NCBI GenBank assembly: GCA_046734795.1
Contig: JBKPRX010000055.1
Span: 1 to 8,493 of the forward strand
Reading direction: 5' to 3'
Length of the DNA stretch: 8,493 nt
Source: JBKPRX01 sp046734795
Lineage (GTDB): Bacteria > Actinomycetota > Thermoleophilia > Gaiellales > Gaiellaceae
Positions 1 to 5,665 of this stretch are shown here, piece after piece (within the stretch, counting starts at the first letter, position 1; each line of letters begins with the position of its first letter). A program made the position numbers and the translations under genes. The notes under the pieces are model-generated. The model ran no database searches. It was given only the letters and a program-made list of their open reading frames with translations, and was not told the origin of the DNA.

Positions 1-1
1 G

Positions 2-751
2 CGCGGGCAGCCGGACGCCGTCGCGATCGCCGAGGAGCACCAGGCGCTGTGCGACCTCCTCGCCCACGCCGGCGCTGAGGTCTCCCTCGCGACCGCCTCC
101 TGCCCGGGCGATGCGGACGCCATCTACGTCTACGACCCCGTCCTCATGACCGACCGCGGCGCGGTTCTCCTACGCCTCGGCAAGGAACAGCGCGTCGACG
201 AGGCCCGGACGCTCGAGCCGGCGCTGAAACAGGCAGGCGTGGCCATCGCCGCACGGATGGACGCGCCGGCGACGGCAGACGGCGGCGACATGTTCTGGCT
301 CGACGACGACACGCTGCTCGTCGGCCGCGGCTACCGCACGAACGACGAGGGCATCGCGGCGATCCGCGCTGCGGTGCCCGACGCACAGGTTCACGCCTTC
401 GACCTGCCTCACCTGCGCGGCCGCCGCGAGGTGCTCCACCTAATGTCACTCATCTCGCCGCTCGACGAAGACCTCGTAGTCGCGTATCTGCCCCTCCTTC
501 CCGTGCGTCTCGTCGAGCTGCTCGACTCACGGGGCATCCGCATCGTCGAGGTGCCGGACGCAGAGTTCGATTCGATGGGAGCGAACGTCCTCGCGCTCGC
601 GCCACGCATCGCTCTTGCGCTCGAGCGCAACCGCGAGACGCGCAGCCGGCTCGAAGCCGCGGGCGTCGAGGTGCTGACATACGATGGCACCGAGCTCTCG
701 AAGGGCGACGGCGGCCCGACGTGCCTGACGCGCCCTCTACTTCGCGACTGA
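2..751 (+). CDS. DDAH / arginine deiminase-like amidinohydrolase, 5'-truncated
   Basis: The reading frame is open from base 2 to the TGA at 749-751 (249 residues), so the start lies outside the window; the family is usually about 255-290 aa, so a short N-terminal piece is missing. Seen: a DAIYVYDP segment (about residue 39-46), GGDMFWLD (94-101), RTNDEGI, a catalytic-type His in LHLMS (H146) followed by PLDEDL, and a C-terminal GGPTCLTRP with Cys241. This His/Cys arrangement is that of the guanidino-group-modifying superfamily, in which Cys attacks the guanidinium carbon of dimethylarginine or arginine and releases citrulline. It is cytosolic. The substrate cannot be decided from sequence; dimethylarginine hydrolase is the closest description, with arginine deiminase-like or another guanidine hydrolase as alternatives. 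It converges with the next gene, overlapping it by 15 bp. A later ATG at 146 is internal, because conserved sequence continues upstream of it. Confidence 0.85.
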   Translation, partial: RGQPDAVAIAEEHQALCDLLAHAGAEVSLATASCPGDADAIYVYDPVLMTDRGAVLLRLGKEQRVDEARTLEPALKQAGVAIAARMDAPATADGGDMFWLDDDTLLVGRGYRTNDEGIAAIRAAVPDAQVHAFDLPHLRGRREVLHLMSLISPLDEDLVVAYLPLLPVRLVELLDSRGIRIVEVPDAEFDSMGANVLALAPRIALALERNRETRSRLEAAGVEVLTYDGTELSKGDGGPTCLTRPLLRD

Positions 752-1177
752 CGCCAGCACGAAGTCCACCGCGTCGGCAGGGGTGGCCGCGCGCGGGACG
801 CCCTCGACGTCGAGGCCGGGTTCGAGGATCACGACCGGCCGCCCGAAGATCCGCGCAAAGCCGATCTCGGTGAGCGTGCCGTACGAGCCGCCGACGGCGA
901 TCACCGCATCGCCCGAGGCCGCGACGACGGCGTTCCGCAAGTGGCCGAGACCCGTGACGACGGCGTGGTCGATCCACTCGTTCGCGTCTGCGCGCGACGT
1001 GCCGGGCAGGATTCCGATCGTCGTCCCGCCGGCCGTCTTCGCGCCTCTCGCCGCGGCCGCCATCACCTCGTCGCGGCCGCCGCAGACGACGGTGCAGCCG
1101 CGCTCGGCGAGCAGCCGTCCTACCTCCTCTGCACGCTCCTCGTGATCGATGCCGCTTCCGATCACGCTGACCTGCAC
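737..1177 (-). CDS. LOG-like nucleotide-binding Rossmann protein (TIGR00725 type)
   Basis: A 146-aa protein with an N-terminal beta strand and glycine turn (MQVSVIGSG), a CGGRDEVMAAAARGA segment (32-46) and AVGGSYGTLTEI (94-105). These match the two signature regions of the LOG/lysine-decarboxylase-like fold (GGxxGVM and PGGxGTxxE). In true LOG proteins this fold is a cytokinin riboside 5'-monophosphate phosphoribohydrolase. Here the motifs follow the shorter TIGR00725 variant, whose activity is not established, so a nucleotide-binding or hydrolase role is inference only. Start choice: two in-frame GTG codons lie at 1183 and 1177. AGGGGG on the coding strand ends five bases before the second, so 1177 is preferred; 1183 would add two residues. 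The gene begins only 9 nt after the stop of the SRPBCC gene, so co-translation is likely. Its TAG (737-739) lies inside the 3' end of the convergent DDAH-like gene. Confidence 0.85.
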   Translation of the reverse strand: MQVSVIGSGIDHEERAEEVGRLLAERGCTVVCGGRDEVMAAAARGAKTAGGTTIGILPGTSRADANEWIDHAVVTGLGHLRNAVVAASGDAVIAVGGSYGTLTEIGFARIFGRPVVILEPGLDVEGVPRAATPADAVDFVLASVAK

Positions 1178-1186
1178 CGCCACCCC

Positions 1187-1630
1187 CTACGCGCCGCTCT
1201 CGAGCCGCTCCTTGATCTTCGCCTGCTGCTCCGGGACGTGCTTGCGCGCTTCCCGGTTCCCGAGCGGCGCGAGCAGCTTGCCGTAGCCGTGACCCTGTAA
1301 CTCGAACTCGAGGGTCAGCCGCGACCGCGCACCGGCGTCGAGCGGCTCGATCGTGACCGAGCCGACGGGACGGACCGCACCGTTGGTCCCGCGAAATGCC
1401 GACCTCCGCGGCGGCTCGTGCTCCGTGATCTCGTAGGAGATGTCCTGCTTGCCCCTCGGCAGCTGGCGCTTGTCCGTCGCACGCGTGCCGACTCGCGTCG
1501 GGCCCTCGGTCTCGATCCGCGTCTCGAGGATCATCTCGTCCCATTCGCCGTGCCGGCTGAGTTCGTCGAGATAGGCGAAGACGTCTTCCGGGCTGCGGTC
1601 GATCTCGATGCTTCGGACGATCGGCGCCAT
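1187..1630 (-). CDS. SRPBCC-family protein (polyketide cyclase/START-like fold)
   Basis: 147 aa. The opening, IVRSIEIDRSPEDVFAYLDELSRHGEWDEMI, is the classic start of SRPBCC/START-like proteins: strand, then SPEDVFAYL helix, then a W in the next helix. It is followed by alternating strands ending in SRLTLEFELQGHGYGKLL and a long amphipathic C-terminal helix (about 117-145). These proteins enclose a deep hydrophobic cavity for a small ligand; the ligand or reaction here is unknown. It has no signal peptide, so it is likely cytosolic. Start: ATG at 1630 has a strong ribosome binding site, AAAGGAG, six bases upstream; the open frame continues further upstream but with low-complexity Arg-rich shadow translation. 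It lies 32 nt after the lipoprotein gene and just before the LOG-like gene, in the same direction, and is probably part of the ligD transcription unit. Confidence 0.88.
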   Translation of the reverse strand: MAPIVRSIEIDRSPEDVFAYLDELSRHGEWDEMILETRIETEGPTRVGTRATDKRQLPRGKQDISYEITEHEPPRRSAFRGTNGAVRPVGSVTIEPLDAGARSRLTLEFELQGHGYGKLLAPLGNREARKHVPEQQAKIKERLESGA

Positions 1631-1636
1631 CGATCG

Positions 1637-1643
1637 CTCCTTT
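1637..1643 (-). promoter_or_regulatory. Strong Shine-Dalgarno site of the SRPBCC gene
   Basis: On the coding strand AAAGGAG sits 6 nt before ATG 1630. It is the best ribosome binding site in the window and rules out the longer open frame that runs upstream to 1894. Confidence 0.8.
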
Positions 1644-1662
1644 CTCGCGTTTGCGCACGAAT

Positions 1663-2145
1663 CTAACCGATCGCGGCGCGAGTCCCATCCGGGGCGACGA
1701 GATACATCGTGCGGTTCGACGGGAGCCCGCAACCGCCGCGCCAGATCTCGACGATCGCGCGACCGTCCTCGGTCCAGCCGTCCGCGACCGACTGCGGTGC
1801 CTTCGCCCAGTCGGCCTCGCCCGTGACCACGCGTGGTACGCCTCCGCGAACGGGAACGACAAACGTGGTCGGGATCTCGCACTCCGCCGACCATTGCGCG
1901 AGGAACGTCCTCCCGTCCGGCGAGAGGAACGCTTTCGCCCAGTGGCCCACGTTCGCGCCGTGCGGCTTGCCGATCGCCAGCACCTTCCCGTCGCGCATGA
2001 ACTGGCCGCCGCAGATCGCGTAATGGAACGTCAGATCGGCCGCGATCCCGTTGCAGCGCAGGACGCGCGTAACCGTCCGCTTCGTCGTCGAGCCGCAGCC
2101 CGCGAGCACGAGTGCGCTCGTCACGACCAGCGCCGCACGGATCAC
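1663..2145 (-). CDS. Small secreted lipoprotein with two SPDG/TEDG-type repeats
   Basis: 160 aa. The N-terminus MIRAALVVTSALVLAGC is a short lipoprotein signal peptide with lipobox LAGC, so Cys17 should be lipidated and the protein anchored outside the cytoplasmic membrane. The mature part contains two related units: about 73-102 (LSPDGRTFLAQWSAECEIP...VVPVRGG) and 124-154 (WTEDGRAIVEIWRGGCGLP...YLVAPDG). Each has a DGR turn, a W, a Cys-x-x-Pro and a closing hydrophobic strand, like blades of a PD40/WD-type propeller, although two blades cannot close a propeller. Four further Cys (31, 45, 89, 139) could form disulfides. I do not recognise a named family. Start: GTG at 2145 overlaps the ligD stop (GTGA, 4 nt), with GAAGG seven bases upstream, and gives a perfect signal peptide. 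The longer open frame to 2826 is ligD antiphase shadow. Confidence 0.8.
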   Translation of the reverse strand: MIRAALVVTSALVLAGCGSTTKRTVTRVLRCNGIAADLTFHYAICGGQFMRDGKVLAIGKPHGANVGHWAKAFLSPDGRTFLAQWSAECEIPTTFVVPVRGGVPRVVTGEADWAKAPQSVADGWTEDGRAIVEIWRGGCGLPSNRTMYLVAPDGTRAAIG

Positions 2146-4490
2146 GAGATCGCCTTCAACGCCTTCGCGAGCGACTGCCTCGTCGTCAGCACGCCCTCGT
2201 AGAGATCTCCGAAGCGCTGGACGCGGTCGAGCACGACGTCCATCGAGTAGACCGCCGGGTTCAGCTTGTCGTTCACCTCGTCCCAGCGGAGGGGCGTTGA
2301 GACCGGCGCGCCCTCCTTCGGCCGCACGCTGTACACCGACGCGATCGTCTTGCCCTCGCCGTTCTGGTTCGCGTCGATGAGTACGCCGCGACGCCGCGAC
2401 TTCGTCCACTCCGTCGTCACGAGGCCGCGGTTGGTGCGCGCGAGCGCGCCGGCGATGATTTCCGCGAAGCGGCGCGTGTCGTCGTACGTGTGCCGCCGCT
2501 CGATCGGCACCAGCACGTGCATGCCGTCGGCGCCGCTCGTCTTCGGGAACGACACGAGACCGAGCGCATCGAGCGCCTGCTTGACGAGCAGCGCGACCTG
2601 CACCGTCTCGGGGAAGCCCGCGTCCGCAGCCGGGTCGAGGTCGAAGAGCACGAAGTCCGGACGTTCCGGCTTGTCGGTCCGCGAGTACCACGTGTTCATG
2701 TCGATGCAGCCCATGTTCACCATCCAGAGGAGCGCGAGGTCGTCGTTCACGAGCGGAAAGTTGACCCACTTCTTCTCGCGCGGCTTCTCTCGCGTCGACA
2801 CGAGCGCACGGAACCGCGGAATCCACTCGGGCATGTGCACCGGCGCGTCTTTCTGGAAGAAGAACTTGCCCTGCCAGCCGTCGGGGTAGCGCTTCATCGT
2901 GAACGGCCGGTCCCTGAGGTGGGGCACGAGAACCGGCGCGATGCCGCGGTAGTAGCGCAGCAGATCGCCCTTCGCGATTCCCTCCTCCGGCCAGAACGGC
3001 TTGTCGAGGTTCGAGAGCACGAGCTCGCGCTTGCCGCGGCGGACATGCGTCTCGAGCGGCTCGGGCTCGTCGGCCTCCTCCGGTTCCTCGCGATGCACGT
3101 CGGCGGCGTCCTTATCGTCGCGCAGTCCCTGGTACACCGGCGCGCGCAGGTGGCCGTCGTGCGTCCACTGCGCGAACTCCACTTCGGCGACGAGCTGCGG
3201 CGCGACCCACACGATCTGATCCTTGCGCACTCGAGGCAGCTTGGGAATTGGCCGAAAAGGACTCGTCTCCTGGCGCAACGGCTTCAGCTTCCCGAGCAGC
3301 CGGCGGATCTCGGCGTCGTCGAAGCCGGTGCCGACGTTGCCGACGTAGCGCAGCTCCTCGCCGTCGCGGACGGCGAGGATGAGCGACCCGAACGTCGAGG
3401 CGCGCCGGCCGCCGCCGTGCGTGTAGCCGGCGATGATGAACTCCTGACGGCCGTGCGTCTTGACCTTGACCCAGTCGCGGTTGCGCCGGCCCTCGGCGTA
3501 CCGCGAGTCGAGACGCTTGGCCAGGATCCCCTCGAGCTCCTGCTGCTCGGCCGCGTCGAACAGCGCGTCGCCGTCGTCGAAAGCCTCTGACAGGCGTACG
3601 CAGCGGTTGCGCCGGTCGAGCAGCTGCTCGAGCCGCTCGCGCCGCTCGCGCAGCGTCAGGTCGACGAGCGGCATACCCTCGACTTCGAGCACGTCGAAGA
3701 TGTAGTAGACGAGCGCGGTGCCGCCCTGCTGCATCGCCGAGAAGCTCGCGCGGCCGCGATCGTCGAGCGCGCAGACCTCGCCGTCGATGACGGCATGCGG
3801 CGTCTTGATCGCCTTCGCGACTTCCTTCGCGACGTTCGCGAAGCGCTCGGTCAGGTCGTTGTCCCTGCGTGAGAGAAGCTGCACGTCCGAGCCGCGGATG
3901 TACGCGAGCGCCCGGTAGCCGTCCCACTTCACCTCGTACGTCCACTGCTCGCCGTGCGGGACGTCGCGTTCGAGGGTCGCGAGCATCGGCCGGTACCTCC
4001 GGCCTTGTGACACTGTGTCACCGGGCTGCTCCCGCTTGCGGACGATCAGCCAGTTCTCCTCCTTGCCGTCGAGGTGAGCGGGAATGAGGGCCCACACGCC
4101 GTTCAGGCGCTCGCCGTGCAGCCGGACGGTCAGACCGCCGTTTCGCTTCTCCTCGACGAGCTCGTACGTCCCCGCGTCCCAGATCTCGACCGTGCCGGCG
4201 CCGTAGTTCCCCTTGGGGATCTCGCCCTCGAACTTCGCGTACTCGATCGGGTGGTCCTCGACGTGGACGGCGAGATGCTGCTCTCCCGGCTCGAGAGGGA
4301 CGCCCTTCGGAACCGCCCAGGACGCGAGGGCGCCGGCGCGCTCGAGACGGAAGTCGTAGTGGAGCCGGCGGGCGTCGTGCCGCTGGACGACGAAGATCGG
4401 CGCGTCCGACGTCCCGCCGCCACGCGAATCGTCGAACGGCTCGGGCGTCTGCGCCGGATCTCGCTTCCGCCGGTACTGCCGGAGGCTCAT
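2142..4490 (-). CDS. ligD: Multifunctional DNA ligase D (PE-LIG-POL)
   Basis: 782 aa, the size of a complete LigD of bacterial non-homologous end joining. The 3'-phosphoesterase domain (about 1-155) has RHDARRLHYDFRLE with H38, H44, D46 and R48, then HVEDH (H80) and Y84, matching the metal and phosphate ligands known from Pseudomonas LigD at a constant offset. The ATP-dependent ligase domain (about 165-460) has the nucleotidyl lysine in EVKWDG (K188), YYIFDVL, LEGILAKR, motif V DWVKVK (K342, K344) and an OB-fold ending in LRAPVYQGLRDDK. An acidic linker (about 460-480) leads to the primase-like polymerase domain (about 485-782) with catalytic FDLDP (D617, D619), SGADGMH (H658) and a third Asp in VLIDANQN (D706). 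All key residues are present, so it should be active; it normally works with Ku, which is not in this window. Start ATG at 4490 has only a weak CAGGG-type ribosome binding site. It is the first gene of a four-gene run. Confidence 0.97.
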   Translation of the reverse strand: MSLRQYRRKRDPAQTPEPFDDSRGGGTSDAPIFVVQRHDARRLHYDFRLERAGALASWAVPKGVPLEPGEQHLAVHVEDHPIEYAKFEGEIPKGNYGAGTVEIWDAGTYELVEEKRNGGLTVRLHGERLNGVWALIPAHLDGKEENWLIVRKREQPGDTVSQGRRYRPMLATLERDVPHGEQWTYEVKWDGYRALAYIRGSDVQLLSRRDNDLTERFANVAKEVAKAIKTPHAVIDGEVCALDDRGRASFSAMQQGGTALVYYIFDVLEVEGMPLVDLTLRERRERLEQLLDRRNRCVRLSEAFDDGDALFDAAEQQELEGILAKRLDSRYAEGRRNRDWVKVKTHGRQEFIIAGYTHGGGRRASTFGSLILAVRDGEELRYVGNVGTGFDDAEIRRLLGKLKPLRQETSPFRPIPKLPRVRKDQIVWVAPQLVAEVEFAQWTHDGHLRAPVYQGLRDDKDAADVHREEPEEADEPEPLETHVRRGKRELVLSNLDKPFWPEEGIAKGDLLRYYRGIAPVLVPHLRDRPFTMKRYPDGWQGKFFFQKDAPVHMPEWIPRFRALVSTREKPREKKWVNFPLVNDDLALLWMVNMGCIDMNTWYSRTDKPERPDFVLFDLDPAADAGFPETVQVALLVKQALDALGLVSFPKTSGADGMHVLVPIERRHTYDDTRRFAEIIAGALARTNRGLVTTEWTKSRRRGVLIDANQNGEGKTIASVYSVRPKEGAPVSTPLRWDEVNDKLNPAVYSMDVVLDRVQRFGDLYEGVLTTRQSLAKALKAIS
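3984..4021 (-). promoter_or_regulatory. Inverted repeats and possible internal start at the PE/LIG boundary of ligD
   Basis: Within ligD, a 15-bp palindrome (GTGACAC-T-GTGTCAC, 4007-4021) is followed on the coding strand by a 6-bp-arm hairpin (GGCCGG/CCGGCC, 3988-4004). The hairpin loop carries most of a GGAGG (3996-4000) placed nine bases before in-frame ATG codon 169 (3984-3986), exactly where the ligase domain begins (PMLATLE). This could allow a separate 614-aa LIG-POL product, but such motifs can also arise by chance in GC-rich coding DNA. Confidence 0.3.
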
Positions 4491-4732
4491 GTGTCGTGAC
4501 CCTGCCCGACGGCGTGTTTAGGAATCGCCGGATGCGACGAGAATATGACTTGTAAGCGGCCAGGCTTCATTGAAGAGGCTTTTCCGCAAGCGGGGGGTCC
4601 GACGCTCGAGGCCGGCATTTACCGGCCTCGAGTCGTGTTTAGGGCCGGGGAAAAGGCTGTGGATACTGGGGAAAGTGGCCGCGGAAACGGTCTCCTCAAG
4701 CGAAAATCGTCCCTCAGGCAGACTCGTTCCCC
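4491..4732. other. accA-ligD intergenic region (ligD leader and accDA operon end)
   Basis: This 242-bp stretch is the only sizeable non-coding gap. It holds a strong hairpin (4605-4632), three 9-bp copies of a CCCTCAGGC-like repeat next to accA (4693-4738), two exact copies of CGTGTTTAGG (4513-4522 and 4634-4643), a DnaA-box-like TGTGGATAC (4658-4666) flanked by GGGGAAA motifs, and a small CTTCA-T-TGAAG palindrome (4564-4574). It must contain the end of the accDA transcript and probably the ligD promoter. The best -10-like match on the - strand is CATATT (4/6) near 4550, with only a weak -35 (ATGAAG) 17 bp upstream, so I do not call a promoter precisely. Short open frames on the + strand here run antisense into accA and look spurious. 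Confidence 0.6.
4605..4632 (-). terminator. Perfect 11-bp hairpin, probable terminator of the accDA operon
   Basis: CTCGAGGCCGG and its exact reverse complement flank a 6-nt loop (CATTTA on the + strand), giving a very stable stem 101 bp past the accA stop and 115 bp before the ligD start. There is no U-tract on the - strand, so it would be a tract-less terminator of the kind proposed for actinobacteria. An alternative is a dyad bound by a regulator of ligD. Confidence 0.5.
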
Positions 4733-5665
4733 TCAGGCGAAGACGCCGAGCGAGCGGAATCGTGCCCGGCGCCGGCGCTTGAGCTCGTCGCCCGGGATCG
4801 ACTCGAGCTCGTCGAGCGCCTCCCCGATCGCCTCCCCCAGGAGCCTCGCAGCCGCGTCGGGGTCGGTCTGGGCCCCGCCCGGCGGCTCCGGCACGATCCC
4901 GTCGATGACGCCGAGGTCGAGGCAGTGGGCGGCGTCGGGCTTGAACGCGGCAGCGGCCTTCTGCTTCTGGTCGGGGTCGCGCCAGAGAATCGCGGCGCAG
5001 CCCTCGGGCGAGATCACGGAATAGATCGCGTTCTCCTGCATGAGCACGCGATCGGCGACGGCGATCGCCACCGCTCCGCCGGATCCCCCCTCGCCGATGA
5101 TGACCGCGACGGTCGGAATCTGGAGCCGCAGCATGACCGCCTGTGACCGCGCGATCGCGCCGCCCTGGCCGTGCTGCTCGGCCGCGACGCCCGGATAGGC
5201 GCCCGGTGTGTCGACGAACGTCACGAGCGGAAAGCCGAAGATGTCTGCGAGCTGCATCGTGCGCATCGCCTTGCGGTAGCCCTCCGGGTACGCCATCCCG
5301 AAGTTCCGGCGTGACCGCTCCTTGATGTCGCGTCCCTTCTGCTGGCCGACGAGCGCGATCGTGCGACCGTCGAGCCTGCCGAGACCGGTGACGATCGCGG
5401 CGTCGTCGGCACGGAAGCGGTCTCCGTGCAGCTCGAAGAAGTCGTCGACGAGGCGCGTGACGTAGTCGAGGGTGAACGGTCGCTCGTCGTGGCGCGCGAG
5501 CTCGACGGAACGCCAGATCTCCTCGTCGGTCTCCTCGCGCGCGATGCGATCGAGCTGCTGCTCGAGCTTGTCGACCTCACCCGAAACGCGCGCGCCTCTG
5601 AGCAGGCTCGTGCTCTTGAGCTTGCTCAGGCGGTCGCGCAGCCTGAGCTCGGCCTCACCCGGCAT
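4733..5665 (-). CDS. accA: Acetyl-CoA carboxylase carboxyltransferase subunit alpha
   Basis: 310 aa, close to the about 319 aa of E. coli AccA, and complete. With AccD it forms the cytosolic alpha2beta2 carboxyltransferase that moves the carboxyl group from carboxybiotin on BCCP to acetyl-CoA, making malonyl-CoA. Seen: an N-terminal coiled helix (about 26-45), then the crotonase-like core with TFVDTPGAYPGVAAEQHGQG (149-168), the oxyanion-hole GEGGSGGAVAI (191-201), YSVISPEGCAAILWRD (215-230) and a terminal Arg-rich helix (295-304). Start: ATG 5665 overlaps the accD stop by 11 nt, so translation is coupled, which suits a 1:1 complex. Downstream there is no gene on this strand until ligD, 242 bp away, and a hairpin lies between; accA is therefore the likely last gene of its operon. 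Confidence 0.97.
   Translation of the reverse strand: MPGEAELRLRDRLSKLKSTSLLRGARVSGEVDKLEQQLDRIAREETDEEIWRSVELARHDERPFTLDYVTRLVDDFFELHGDRFRADDAAIVTGLGRLDGRTIALVGQQKGRDIKERSRRNFGMAYPEGYRKAMRTMQLADIFGFPLVTFVDTPGAYPGVAAEQHGQGGAIARSQAVMLRLQIPTVAVIIGEGGSGGAVAIAVADRVLMQENAIYSVISPEGCAAILWRDPDQKQKAAAAFKPDAAHCLDLGVIDGIVPEPPGGAQTDPDAAARLLGEAIGEALDELESIPGDELKRRRRARFRSLGVFA

Noticed and set aside
450..1862. 470-aa open frame on the - strand
   Set aside because: Runs across the DDAH-like, LOG-like and SRPBCC genes and into the lipoprotein gene in a wrong frame; Arg-rich low-complexity translation.
2146..2826. N-terminal extension of the lipoprotein frame
   Set aside because: Lies inside ligD in another frame, Arg/Ala-rich; the GTG at 2145 gives a proper lipoprotein signal peptide and a Shine-Dalgarno site.
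2490..3590. 366-aa open frame on the + strand
   Set aside because: Fully antisense to ligD, which has every catalytic motif; the translation is Arg/Leu/Val-rich without recognisable domains, as expected of a high-GC antisense frame.
4647..4675. Replication origin
   Set aside because: Only one DnaA-like box, no AT-rich unwinding region, and no dnaA, dnaN or parAB genes nearby.
4491..4732. tRNA or small RNA gene in the intergenic gap
   Set aside because: The hairpin has no cloverleaf partners or tRNA consensus bases, and no clear promoter precedes it.
4545..5024. 159-aa and 70-aa + strand open frames starting in the intergenic gap
   Set aside because: Most of their length is antisense to accA and the translations show no domain or signal; the gap is better explained by a hairpin and repeats.
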